This document shows, one piece after another, positions 19,549-29,580 of a stretch of 64,000 nt of DNA (position 1 is its first letter; each line of letters starts with the position of its first letter). The notes under the pieces are model-generated. The model saw only the letters and a list, made by a program, of their open reading frames with translations. It had not been told where the DNA came from and did no database searches. This stretch comes from Ailurus styani (Eukaryota; Chordata; Mammalia; Carnivora; Ailuridae): NCBI GenBank assembly GCA_002007465.1, contig LNAC01000136.1, forward strand, positions 493,211 to 557,210. The letters run 5' to 3'. The translations under genes and the position numbers were made by a program.

Positions 19549-20784
19549 ATTGTGGAGAAAGTTGAGTCATTTGAGATGAAAGGCAGTAAGGTGAGCAGCA
19601 GGTGGTGTGGTGGGAGGTCAGGCAGAGAGGTGCGGGGGAGACAGTGCCAAGGGCCTCAGATTCCATCTTTGCGAGACTGAGTCCAGCAGCCCAGAGCCGA
19701 GTGTGGGAGGAGAAGGCAGTGCGGGTCTGTTTTCAGAGAACAGTGAGGCCAGAGTGTGACAGGTGGTGCTGTCTGGAAGCAGGAGGCACACCTGGGGAAG
19801 GAGGTGATGAACGTCACAGCCGGGACTGAGGGGATGGACGTGGGGAGAAAAGGCAGCTTGCGGGCGAAGCCAGCAGCAGGACTCAGACCAGTGTCTTTAC
19901 TCGTTCGTTTTGTTTTTGACTTAAGAGACCTGAATGTGTGTGTGGGTTAGCAGAGACTTGCTGGTAAAGCAAGAAATTGTTGACAGTATAGAGAACATAA
20001 GGTAAGACGAAGTCCTGGAGAAGGAGGGTGCCCGTTGCTTTGAAACTGTTGGAAGCAGAAAGAGAGTCGGCAGAGTTCGAGGTTTCGAGGCAGGGAAGAA
20101 GGCAGCCTTTAATGTGCACACTGAATCAGTTTCATCAGAACTGGTCGGCAGGGTCACCTGGGAAACAGGCAAGTGAGCGAAGCGGGGGGTCAGATTGTGG
20201 GGAGAAAATGAAGGGGACATTGCTTGGGGTGCCGATAACTGGGAGTTAGCGAACGAGCAAACCCGAGATGAACGCTGTGGGTGCCGAGCAGGGCTGTGCA
20301 CCCACGTCTAGCCACAGGCAGGTGGGTAGCAAGAGGCCACGTAGCCGTCGCTCCGTTTTCCATGAGAAGCGAGACAAAGTATAACGTGAATAATTCCGTC
20401 TCCGGAGAGGGCCCAAAGCCCATTTAGCAATCAGCCGCTTTTGCAGTAAAATGTCTTTGTGTCCCTGTGGAGCGTCCGCGGCGTCTTTTGTGACGGTTGT
20501 ATTTGTGCATGTGGTTCTGTCAGAGTGTGGCATCCCTCTCGCTCGAGACAGCTCCGTGACCCCAGCATCCCTGACTGACAGAGTAAAGAATGACGTGGAG
20601 CCAGGGAGCCTGATGGGTCAAGAAGGAGCTCCGAGGAGTCTGCTCGCCCGTTGCCCAAGTGGCTTCTGGAAGGGCTGACCGGACCCCAAAGTGGGCAGTT
20701 TGGCAGCATATAGCAGAGCTTAAACTATACTCTCATTCAGCTGCCAGTTTCTCTTCGCAAAGAATTTGTGGGAATGAAAGCTCT
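19549..20784. other. no gene called; GC-richer interval with many chance frames
   Basis: At least eight frames of 60-126 residues overlap on both strands between 19.6 and 20.7 kb. Their mutual overlap and lack of domains argue against coding. The text near 19.6-20.0 kb resembles an unnamed old interspersed repeat of the type seen near 51.1 kb. Confidence 0.45.
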
Positions 20785-20900
20785 GTGGGAGCTGGGATCA
20801 TATCTGTCTCGTTGCTCTTGGATTTGTAGCACCTGGCACAGTCCCGGGCACGTGCCGCATGCTCCGTGCAGATGCGCGAAACAAATGCATGGCTGAAATG
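20785..20900 (+). mobile_element. L2 LINE 3' end
   Basis: The order matches L2: gctgggatcatatctgtctc, gatttgtagcacctggcaca, gtcccgggcacgtgc and a mutated end near gaaacaaatgcatggctga. Old and non-coding. Confidence 0.75.
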
Positions 20901-21124
20901 CTCCTAAGAGTGTGCAGGCAACACACCGTTCTCCGCCCGTGTTCTCTGAGGTCCCGCCGGGCCGTCTTTCACTTCTGCCTTGGCGCGTCCTGCACCGAGC
21001 CTTTGTTCCTGCCGCCCGCCTTCCCCGTTCTTCCAGATTCTGTTACGAGGTGCTTTCTTATGAGTGTTTTCCTCTCTTTCTGAGCATTGGTCCCATTTCG
21101 TGATTGTATCTTCGTTAGTGTGAT

Positions 21125-21228
21125 TTTTTTGAATAATACCTTTCTCATCAAGCTCTGATCTTCCTGAGCGCGCCGTGGTAACTGCTCACTGTGCTGTCGC
21201 TGCGGGCTAGTACAGTGCCTGGTACAGG

Positions 21229-21260
<32 letters not shown>

Positions 21261-21275
21261 TTAATTAATAGTGAA
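21125..21275 (+). mobile_element. L2 LINE fragment with (CA)n
   Basis: The text ctctgatcttcctgagcgc, ctagtacagtgcctggtaca and then ttaattaatagtgaatgag follows an L2 3' end in which a CA microsatellite at 21231-21260 has expanded in place of the agtaggtgctcaataa segment. Confidence 0.65.
21231..21260. repeat. (CA)n microsatellite
   Basis: Thirty bases of CA with one CG interruption. Confidence 0.97.
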
Positions 21276-21680
21276 TGAGGTTCTGTACAGCATTGTTTGT
21301 AGCAGTGAAAATTTGGGAATGACCCAAGCATCTATCCATAAAGAAATTGTTAAATTAGGGCTGCTCTTTGGAATTCTATGCGACTGAAATGAAACAATGA
21401 AGGAGAGCTATGTAACCTGGCAAATCATATGTGATAGATACATTCATTATTAGGCTTTTTAAAAAGCAGGCTGCAAACTATTATGTGTAATGTAATCCTA
21501 TTTTTATAAGAACTGTGAAAGAAAGGAATAAAACCTCCCAAAATGTATATATTTTGAGTGAATAGAAAAAAATACTTGATGGATACATAATAAACTCTCA
21601 ATAGGTTTATTTTTGAGTTGTGGAGTCAACATTGAATTTTTCTTTTTCTTTCATATAATTTATTTGAAAAAAAATGTAGC
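21276..21680 (+). mobile_element. old L1 (L1M) 3' region
   Basis: Plus-strand landmarks of old L1: gcattgtttgtagcagtgaa, tgggaatgacccaagcatct, tggaattctatgcgactgaa, tgtaatgtaatcctattttt and an A-rich end. Highly mutated, no coding capacity. Confidence 0.7.
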
Positions 21681-21714
21681 TTTGGGCTATAAATTTCATT
21701 GTCTTCTTCATTTA

Positions 21715-21790
21715 TTCCTTTATTCAAGGTAATTAATGTACCAGGCACTGTACTAAGCATTATATACGTACAGTCCCTAATTTAGGATTA
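21715..21790 (-). mobile_element. L2/MIR fragment
   Basis: The phrase aatgtaccaggcactgtact with a preceding tcctttattcaagg is the reverse of the L2/MIR end motif. Confidence 0.55.
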
Positions 21791-22184
21791 TTTGACTTAG
21801 GATTTTTCAAGTTTGTGATGGTGTGGAAGCAATACTCATTCAGTAGAAACTGCAAAAATCAGATTTTGGATTTTGATCTTTTCCTGGGCTCACAGTGTGT
21901 GGTATGGTCCTCTCTTGTGCCACTAGGACAGGGCAGTGGCTGCCGATCCCAGTCAGCATCACGGTCAGGACAGTCCTATTGTTAGTGGAGAAGATCTGTA
22001 TGGAACGAACAATTGAGCAGCTCTAGAGTGACTGAACTGCTCTCCGGGGACACAGGCAAGTACGTGGCCAAGTCCCTCCGTTGTGTAGTGTGTGTTACGG
22101 TGGGGAGAGCTACACTGTACACTAGATAGGCAGTAGCCTGGACGAGGAACGGGGCCAGAGAAGCTCCCTAAGACTTGTTTGTTA
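21791..22184. other. no feature recognised
   Basis: Unique-looking DNA; nothing supported. Confidence 0.4.
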
Positions 22185-22270
22185 AAGCTGTTACTTATTG
22201 AGTGCCTACTATGTGCAAACCTGCGGGCTGATATCAGCACACTCCCTGCCCTCCAGGACCCCAGAAGCTG
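22185..22270 (-). mobile_element. L2 LINE fragment
   Basis: ttattgagtgcctactatgt followed by ccctgccctccaggaccc is the reverse of an L2 3' end. Confidence 0.65.
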
Positions 22271-22557
22271 TTGGAGAGGGCTGACAGCAAGGGCGTCATG
22301 TATTTGTGCCTTTTATCATCACTGCCAAACAAAATGCCCCACGTGCAAGACAGTAACCTCCAATTAGAAAGAGAACAGCCTGGATTATCCAGTGATGGAA
22401 TAGTTAGCCTCTAGGTAATTAATAGTGGCTGCATTTTATTCCCTCTAAAGATGTCACTTTCCCATAGATTTAGGGTACTTGATAATTTTGAATACTTTTC
22501 CCATCCCCTTCTTACCATTCATTTGCTTTATTCCAAATGAAGCTTGTCTTGGATTGC

Positions 22558-22754
22558 TTTTTTTTTTTTTTTAAAGACTTTATTTATTAGACAGCGTGCC
22601 CAAGCAGGGGGAGGAGCAGAGGGAGAGGAGAGGGGAGAATCTCCAGTAGACTCTTCGCTGAGTGCGGAGCCCAACTCGGGGCGCGATCCCACAACCCTGC
22701 GATCATGACTCGAGCCAAAAAACCAAGAGTCAGATCGAGCCACCCCAGGCGCCC
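22558..22754 (-). mobile_element. CAN-SINE, old copy
   Basis: Reverse SINE with long T tail, aaagactttatttattagac, a GA-rich body and a diverged head (gagccaccccaggcgcccc). Target duplication cttggattgc at 22548-22557 and 22755-22764 is perfect although the body is diverged. Confidence 0.93.
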
Positions 22755-22764
22755 CTTGGATTGC

Positions 22765-24529
22765 CTTTTTTTTCCCCCCAGAGAAAGTCTTTTAAATTGT
22801 GCACTCCTTTTTCTTGGAATCCTGGTAATCTTTGAAATAAAATAATGGTTTTGAGTGAGTAACTGTGGGGTGCTGGGGAGCCAGGGGGAGGAGGCCCCAG
22901 GACCTTCCAGCCTCCGCTGGTGGACCCCGCAGTCGTGGACACAGGCATCCACAGCCTGGGTCCGAGAGGCCTCACTTCCTTCACATGATACCAGTTTGGG
23001 TGTTTCAGTTCATAGAACATACAGCAGGAATGTCAAAAGGAGGCGATCTTAATGAGACTCCCAGGGGTAATACCCACCGGAAGCTTCGCTCTGGGCAGCA
23101 GTCAGGGCTCATCAGCCCTTGGCACGAGCCCAGGGCTGAAGGGCAGGCCAAGCGTCGGAGAGCAGGAAGAGCTGCAGCCGAGGAAGGCAGAGGGTCCAGC
23201 CCCAGAGCTGCTCTCCCTCTGGTGGCTTTCCTGACAAAACTGTACGTGCCATTCAGAGTTGGCCACTTCTCCCCTTGCTTTTGGTCCATAGACCTGACCA
23301 TCACTAACCAGTTGCAGAAAGCTGGTAAGAGGCCCTGGCTCCCTTCCCCGGCTCTCCGCAAAGATTTACTAGCCGTGCCCTGCTGCACTGAGGTTTCATG
23401 TTACGAAGACTTCATTATTATTACAGAACGTGCAGCAGAGCTTCATCATAAATAATTAAAAACCCCGGACAAAGAGAGTGAGTTGAGCACATTCTGTGAT
23501 ACAGCAAACTGATTTCCCCCCCGAATCTCAGTCGTCTGCTGGCCTGCTAATTCCCCCAGCTCTGTCGTTAACAGTGGGCAGCTCTGTGCTTGAGCGAATT
23601 ACCCAGGTTGGGCGCTGGTGCCTCCTTTGTGGTGGTGCACAGGGCTGGGCTGGCTGGATTCCTCCCGGTCCCTCAGATAGGACGTTCGTGTGCTTCCCAC
23701 TGTCATTAAGTATCATTGTGATAGCAGGCATGTTTAGTCCTTCCTAATGTAGATAACTTCTGGAAGACAAAACACAGCTGCCTGTATGATGTGTCACGTG
23801 TAGCTGTTTTTCCTTCTCGAGGGTGGAAAAGGGAGGGAACGGAGAAACCTGCGCTGAGGCTAGCAGCTATCAGCCCGGTCCAGTCTGATGTGCATAGTAG
23901 ATAATTGGGGGCATGCAAGGAATAAAAATGCTTCTACTTGAGCTAGTTTCTTCCTTAAGTTGATGGCATAATAAATAGGGGAAGTCGAGGAGGGGCCGAT
24001 GTAGACGGAAAGGAACTAAAGAGAGGGAAGGCAGTGCGTGTTGATTATCTGGATCCTGTTTTGAACAAAACAAGTGAAAAAAAGAAAGAAACAAGAAAGA
24101 CAAGTTTTAGATGAGCTGTGATGTCTCAATATGAACTGGGTACGATACCAAGAAATTACTTTTAGTTTTGTCAGGCTTGTTCATAACATTACGATTGATG
24201 GGAAAATGTCCATTTTTTAAAGCTCATAAGGGTTAAGGACAGCTTTCGGACAAGTGGGACTTGCTCTGCCCATACTTGAGCAGAAGAATTCTAAAGGCTG
24301 GAATAAGTGAAACGTATACCATGGCAAAATCATGATGATCATTGAGGCGTTTATAGGAATATATCTTACTGTTTTCCAGACTTTTATGTATGTTTGAAAT
24401 TTTTCAGTTATTTTAAGTTGACTGAGCTCTTAAGTTCTTTAAGGGAAATAGCTACTGAGTTTTTTAAAAGTAATTTACAAACGTTTCAAAATCAGCTTCT
24501 TTGGTTTTAGTATCTGGTGTTTTAAGATG
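22765..24529. other. GC-richer unique DNA with a 196-codon frame; no gene called
   Basis: The interval 22,860-23,460 is GC-rich and holds the longest uninterrupted N-free frame of the window (22865-23455, plus, 196 residues), fully overlapped by a 127-residue antisense frame. The plus frame is rich in Arg, Pro, Gly and Ala and shows no domain, so I treat it as a chance frame. Beyond 23.5 kb nothing is recognised except a weak old L1-like stretch near 24,310-24,440 (catttatgtatgtttgaaat type text). Confidence 0.4.
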
Positions 24530-24539
24530 GGGATAATGG

Positions 24540-24584
24540 TGCTCGATTTGGCAGCGCATATACTGAAATCGGAAGGATAAAATA
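24540..24584 (+). pseudogene. truncated U6 snRNA retro-fragment
   Basis: About 40 bases match the 5' part of U6 snRNA: tgctcgatttggcagcgcat followed by atactgaaatcggaaggata, close to the functional snRNA start apart from several substitutions. The copy stops at about U6 position 42 and ends in aaaata. Near-duplicates gggataatgg (24530-24539) and gggatgatgg (24585-24594) flank it, the mark of L1-driven insertion. No proximal or distal snRNA promoter elements are visible, so it is not a functional U6 gene. Confidence 0.75.
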
Positions 24585-24594
24585 GGGATGATGG

Positions 24595-24999
24595 ATTAAC
24601 TCGGAAAGTGCTAATAACTCCCCCTGCCCCTCCCAAGCCCACTTTTTTGTACATAAAGCTGTGAACAGGTTTCTCTTCAGGGTGCCTCACTTCTCCACGA
24701 ACCTCCTACCATTCTGGAACGAATTCCCCAAATTTAGGTATTGTCTAACCTGGGAATTTTCTGTGTATGTGCTTTGCCCAGTCCTCTCGGGTCCTTGCCA
24801 TCTCTCACAAAGAGGAAAGGAGAGGGGGTCAGGAGCACTCCACGCCTGCCAGGTGGTTGTGCTGGCTTGTTCCTACTCTTCTGAGGGCCTGGGACTCCAA
24901 CCCAAGGGACAGGTCTCCCCGGGGGTGTCTCCACCTCTCCTCTCCGCTCGTCTCCCCGTGGTCCACGTAACCAGGGTCGCTTTCCCGAGTCAGGTCCTG
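24595..24999. other. GC-richer DNA with overlapping chance frames
   Basis: Four frames of 67-134 residues overlap on both strands between 24,661 and 25,083. No domain or splice support is seen; the right end is a MIR. Confidence 0.4.
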
Positions 25000-25230
25000 G
25001 CGGGATGGTCCAGGGGTCGGATTCCCCGTCACCAAGATGCGCATACCAGCATTGCCACTTACTAGCTGTGGTCTTGGGCACACCTTCCCTGTGCTTCAGT
25101 TTCCTCCTCTGTTAAAGGCAAACGATGGTGACAAATAGTTAATGCACAGGGTGAAGATTAAATTAAATAATGCACGGAAGGCAGTGACCAGAGTGCCTCG
25201 CCCCAGAGTAAGTAGTCATAAACGTTTTTA
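25000..25230 (+). mobile_element. MIR SINE
   Basis: Clear MIR order: attgccacttactagctgtg, gtcttgggcacaccttccct, cagtttcctcctctgttaaa and gtgaagattaaattaaataa, then agtgcctcgccccagagtaa. Confidence 0.9.
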
Positions 25231-25241
25231 ACAGTCTTCTT

Positions 25242-25449
25242 CATTTTTTAAAACATTTATTTATTTATTTATTTGGGGAGGGGGGAGGTTGGTGGTGGAG
25301 AGGCAGAGGGAAAGTGAGGGAGAATCCCAAGCAGACTCTGTGCTGAGCACGGAGCCTGACGCGGGGCTGCAACTCATGACCCTGAGATCATGACCCACGC
25401 CGAAATCAAGAGCCAGATGCTTAAACTGCCTGAGCCACCCAGGCGCCCC
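25242..25449 (-). mobile_element. CAN-SINE, older copy
   Basis: Reverse SINE: aaacatttatttatttattt, a G-rich variant of the body (ggggaggggggaggtt), agcagactctgtgctgagca, cctgagatcatgacccacgc and the terminal gagccacccaggcgcccc. Short duplication tcttctt at 25235-25241 and 25452-25458. Confidence 0.93.
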
Positions 25450-25458
25450 ATTCTTCTT

Positions 25459-26877
25459 AAGTTTATTATATAAATAAACGTTTCTGGAAAATCATGCTTA
25501 GGATCAGTGGAAAAAGTAATTGTTACTTACTCTCCTCATCTTATCACAAGATACAGGCAGATCCATTCCGGGTAATTCCATTTAATCAATGCGTTACTAG
25601 CAATACTGCTTTTTGCTGTTTGTTTTCCAATGAAGCCTTTAAAATGTAGTTGATATTTTAAGGATTTAGTAACACCCTTAGCTGTGTGGTACAGTTAATG
25701 CAGAGAAACAGCACGAACGGTGTAGCATTCTGGAAGGGACAGGAGTGAAGAGATGACACACACCTGGGTTGGAAAGCTAGCTTTTTTCCTTACTTTTGGA
25801 GAATTTCTCTGGGCCACGTTGTCCTCACCGCTGAGATGGGAGAATCAGACTTGCTCAGCCGGGCCGTGATTAAGATTAGGAGAGCCGCAAAGCCCTCACT
25901 CGTTGACATGTTGGAGGTCACGGTGGTTTCACATGGTGCGCCGTGGGGAGAGGGGCCAGGGGAAGGTGACAGACGGGCTGGGGGAGGGGAGACCACACTT
26001 CACCTCTGCCACACGCTGGCCAGGACTGTGAAACCTAATGGCTCAAATGCCAGAACCCGATTGCCTTGACTTCTTCTTAAGGTACTTAACAGACAGGTAC
26101 GACTTGTGCTCTGAAGCACTGGTGTGACCCGGTCGTTCACCTCTTATTTCATACCTTGTAGGTTATCCACAAAGTGGGCAGTTTACCCTCAGATGATTAG
26201 GAATTGGATGGAACAGTAAGACTTGCATTTCAGTGGAATTCCCTTGTTAAATACATCAAATATGCCTTTATCCACTTCTTCAATAATTTTTCACCTATTT
26301 GAGAGGTTAAGGAAAACTTTACAAACTAGAAGAGCTTTTCCTTCTTCTCAAAATTTGTACTATTAACTAAATAACTGTATTATTTATAAGAGGGATCATT
26401 CTGTGTTTTTAATCCCCTCAGAGATTCTTATCCATGCCCCATAAATGAAGCATTATCCAAGTAAGAATGGCTAGCATATGCCTGATTTCCACACCAGTAA
26501 TGCTACAGAATAAAACCTAGGTCATGTTGATATTCAGTAATGGTTTTGAGCTTTGGTTTTTAACAAAACATTGTTCGTGACTATTGTTAAAAAGCACTCT
26601 TTGCAACGCTGGGAGACTTCATATCACTGAATGGGCTGTGATTACAAAATTCACTCTTGAAAGATAAAACATCGTATCTCTCCGCATGCTGGCCATGAAA
26701 AGGGACGTTGATCTAGAAGAACCAGCACGGACGTAATGGAAACCAGCATTGCACCTGTGAATCGAAGACTTCTTTCTGTTCCTTTTGTACTTGATGATCA
26801 GTTGTAGTGGGTATGAGAAGCGCCTTGAGCCTCCTGCATGTGTGTACGGGGCAGGCAGTGCAGTAGAAGGTGTGTGT
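25459..26877. other. no gene seen
   Basis: Unique-looking DNA; 25,800-26,050 is GC-richer with mutually antisense frames and may contain an eroded MIR near 25,810. No exon is supported. Confidence 0.45.
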
Positions 26878-26938
26878 GCGGGGGAGAGGGTTGCGGAGGG
26901 GCGGGGGAGAGGGTTGCAGAGGGGCGGGGGAGAGAGAG
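26878..26938. repeat. 23-bp G-rich minisatellite, ~2.6 copies
   Basis: The unit gcgggggagagggttgc plus gaggg repeats with period 23 (starts at 26878, 26901 and 26924), one G/A difference between units. The many G runs make it a candidate plus-strand G-quadruplex. Confidence 0.9.
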
Positions 26939-27722
26939 GAGCGTGGAGGACTGACCATAGGCTGGAAGGCCTGGCTGTGAAAATGAGGGAGAGGTTAGAG
27001 GCTCATCTTAGAGAGCTCTGCAGACTTGGAATCTATTCACAAGGCTGGATTTAAGATTCTCTAGATGCCAAAGAAGGACAAATGAAACTAGAATCCAGTA
27101 AGTTTTGAAATTCCAAATTCAGTGCTTCCAGACCTATTAGAAAAGAAACAAAAGGGGAGGAGAGCTTTTTGGGGACAGAATCTTGCTTCTGAGAAAAGGC
27201 AGAGTTTGATGAAATTAGTAAGTACAGGCTTATTTCTCATCTATTTTCATGCCTGGGGTGACGACCTGGCTTCAGAGCTCTAGATCAAAGGGTTTTGTCC
27301 ATAAGGATTCTAAATGTGCTTGAAGGGGGGGGAAACCAGTACCAAATGGGAGGTAAGGGGATTTTGGAACATGCTGTAAGCAGACCTCGCTGGAAGAGCG
27401 GTGCGCACCAGCCGGGGCGTCTCACCGGCACAGGGGCCCCCGTTGTGAGAACCACTGTGCTCTTTAGAGCTATGTCTGCTCATATCCGGGTGGAGGAGGG
27501 AGGCACGTGGAAGAATGACCCTGTTTCCCTTTCCTTGGGGCTCACGGAAACGGCCACGGCGGGGCACCGAGTCTGGAGCCTGGTTGACGGCTTGCAGGTG
27601 CCATTCCCATAAAAACAGCCCTGGTTGGACTCAGGGAGCTCAGGGAATGAGCCCCGGCTTTTCTCTGAATGAATGTACTGGCGCCAGGTGAGTCCAGGGC
27701 TAGATTTTTAAGATTTAAAGTT
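26939..27722. other. no gene seen
   Basis: Unique-looking DNA. The text at about 27,440-27,465 (gttgtgagaaccactgtgct) resembles the end of a MER5/Charlie element but the interior is not recognisable. Confidence 0.4.
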
Positions 27723-27737
27723 AAAATAACCATTTCC

Positions 27738-27936
27738 GGGGTGCCTGCATGGCTCAGTCACTTAAGGATCTTCCTTCAGCTCAGGTCTTGATCCCAGGGT
27801 CCTGGGATTGAGCCTCATGGCGGGCTGTCTGCACAGTGGGGAGCCTGCTTCTCCCTCTCCCTCTGCCACTCCCCCTGCTTGTGCTCTCTCTCACTCACTC
27901 TCAAATAAATAAATAAAATTTAAAAAAAAATCAAAT
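27738..27936 (+). mobile_element. CAN-SINE
   Basis: Plus-strand SINE: ggggtgcctgcatggctcag, tcacttaaggatcttccttc, gggtcctgggattgagcctc, CT-rich body, caaataaataaataaaattt. A perfect 15-base duplication aaaataaccatttcc lies at 27723-27737 and 27937-27951, despite a diverged head. Confidence 0.96.
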
Positions 27937-27980
27937 AAAATAACCATTTCCCTATCTCCTACTTGCTTTCCTCCCCCCTA

Positions 27981-28007
27981 AAACCAAACCAAACCAAACC
28001 AAAAACC
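27981..28007. repeat. (AAACC)n short tandem repeat
   Basis: Four AAACC units plus an A-rich end. Confidence 0.9.
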
Positions 28008-28502
28008 TATTTTGGGCAAGGGAAGGAATCCAACAAAAATATACAGAATCTATTTAAACTTTCAGAGAAAAGATAAGAATTGCTGGTACAAAAGATAGCA
28101 AGAAAGAGAGAAAATGCGTGATGGGGTGAGCCAGTGAGGTTAGGCAAGATTAGAGTAACTTAGTAGAGAATATGTATGAGGATTAAGAAAAAAATGACAA
28201 GTGGTTACCATAAAAAAAAAAAATCAAAATAAGGAGAACTAAAGCTGCTCGTTTTTGCTGAAGTGCTGACTTAAATGCAGTTTATCTTTGAATGTTACGT
28301 TAATGCATTAGAAAGTCAGAGAATCTGAACCAAGGATAAGTAAAGAAGACAGACGATGGAAATTAAAGCATTGTCTTCTTTTCTCATGCTGCTGAGTGAG
28401 ATATTCTCATTGACCAGCCTCTGGACAGATGATTCCAAGCACGGAGATGTTGGCTCTTTTGAAGATGGAGTGCAAGGTTCCGGGCCACCTTGATGTAGGA
28501 AA
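28008..28502. other. A-rich DNA; possible ERV leader remnant near 28,430-28,502
   Basis: No gene seen. If the LTR at 28503-29055 were a 5' LTR on the minus strand, the primer-binding site would start here; the adjacent bases do not match a standard tRNA complement well, so a solo LTR is more likely. Confidence 0.4.
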
Positions 28503-29055
28503 TGTTGGGGTCCGGAGCCAACGGTCAAGAAAGAATCCTTGAGATGTCTTCGGTGCAAAAACGTGGTTTTCCTAAAGCATGGGCAGAAAGAGCCGCACTG
28601 GGGTTATGACTGGTGACTGATTATATACTTTGAAGTTGGGAGCAGGTTAGGGAGAGCGTAAGTCTCTAAGCATTAAGTCCTTTGGAAGCAAGGTTTCCAG
28701 GACCCTGATGGGCTAGCTATTGTTAGGAAAAGGCCATTTATTACTGTCTAATAAAGCCTCAGTCATGAGACCCATCCGATGTGTATGGGTGGACCATATG
28801 CCTGGGGGCTGATTGCCAATAGAGATAAAGGAAGTCTCCAAAGGAACTTTTATATGTTAAGGAAGACTTCCAGGATCCCGTAAGAGGGATTTGGGATAAC
28901 GTTAAGCTAAGGTTGCCTGTTGCCCTTCGCAAAGTATTAACGTCCAGGCAGCTGAGCTCCTAGAGGAAGGTCACTCTGCCTGTTCCAAGGACTTGTCAAT
29001 GGGCTCTAAGTAGTAAGGAAATTTGATTTTTCTTTTGCCTTTGCTTCTCACATCA
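28503..29055 (-). mobile_element. class I ERV (ERV1) LTR, probably solo
   Basis: Read on the minus strand this is a 553-bp LTR: it starts tgatgtgagaagcaaaggca, carries a TATA box in aaagtatataatcagtc, a region corresponding to a poly(A) signal near ctttaggaaaacca (mutated from the usual aataaa), a U5 with gcaccgaagacatctcaagg, and ends ggctccggaccccaaca. TG...CA boundaries are intact, on the plus strand as tgttggggtc at 28503. No matching 4-6 bp target duplication is found at these edges, and no gag, pol or env reading frame is present nearby. It is an old retroviral relic and not a gene. Confidence 0.8.
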
Positions 29056-29309
29056 ACCTTTCCTCAATGCATTCTTGTCGTTGTTAGAATTTTTATTTCT
29101 AGTGCAATGCTGTTTTATGACACTTTCTGAATTCACCTATTTTTCTGCCCCCTCTATTTTCAGGATGTAATAAGAGGCTTTGGGAGATGACTGGTGCTAA
29201 AGCTTTCGGAGGCAGAGCATAGGGAATGCTGGATGGCTTGACCAAATGTATGACGTTGTCCCAGTCAGGCACAAGTTTCCCACGGGTCTGGCTGGGGGAC
29301 TGCGGGGCG
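29056..29309. other. no feature; leads into gap
   Basis: Unique-looking DNA that becomes G-rich just before the N run. Confidence 0.4.
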
Positions 29310-29580
29310 NNNNNNNNNNNNNNNNNNNNNNNNNNNNNNNNNNNNNNNNNNNNNNNNNNNNNNNNNNNNNNNNNNNNNNNNNNNNNNNNNNNNNNNNNNN
29401 NNNNNNNNNNNNNNNNNNNNNNNNNNNNNNNNNNNNNNNNNNNNNNNNNNNNNNNNNNNNNNNNNNNNNNNNNNNNNNNNNNNNNNNNNNNNNNNNNNNN
29501 NNNNNNNNNNNNNNNNNNNNNNNNNNNNNNNNNNNNNNNNNNNNNNNNNNNNNNNNNNNNNNNNNNNNNNNNNNNNNNNN
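29310..29580. other. assembly gap (271 N)
   Basis: A run of N. The left edge reads ctgggggactgcggggcg and the right edge begins with eight G, so the missing part is probably G-rich and hard to sequence. Frames that span the gap are meaningless. Confidence 0.99.

Noticed and set aside
19602..21103. Cluster of overlapping frames as a possible gene
   Set aside because: Frames overlap in up to four phases on both strands, have no domain and no consistent splice pattern, as expected for GC-rich non-coding DNA with old repeats.
24540..24584. Functional U6 snRNA gene
   Set aside because: Only about 40 of roughly 107 bases are present and there is no PSE/TATA promoter upstream.
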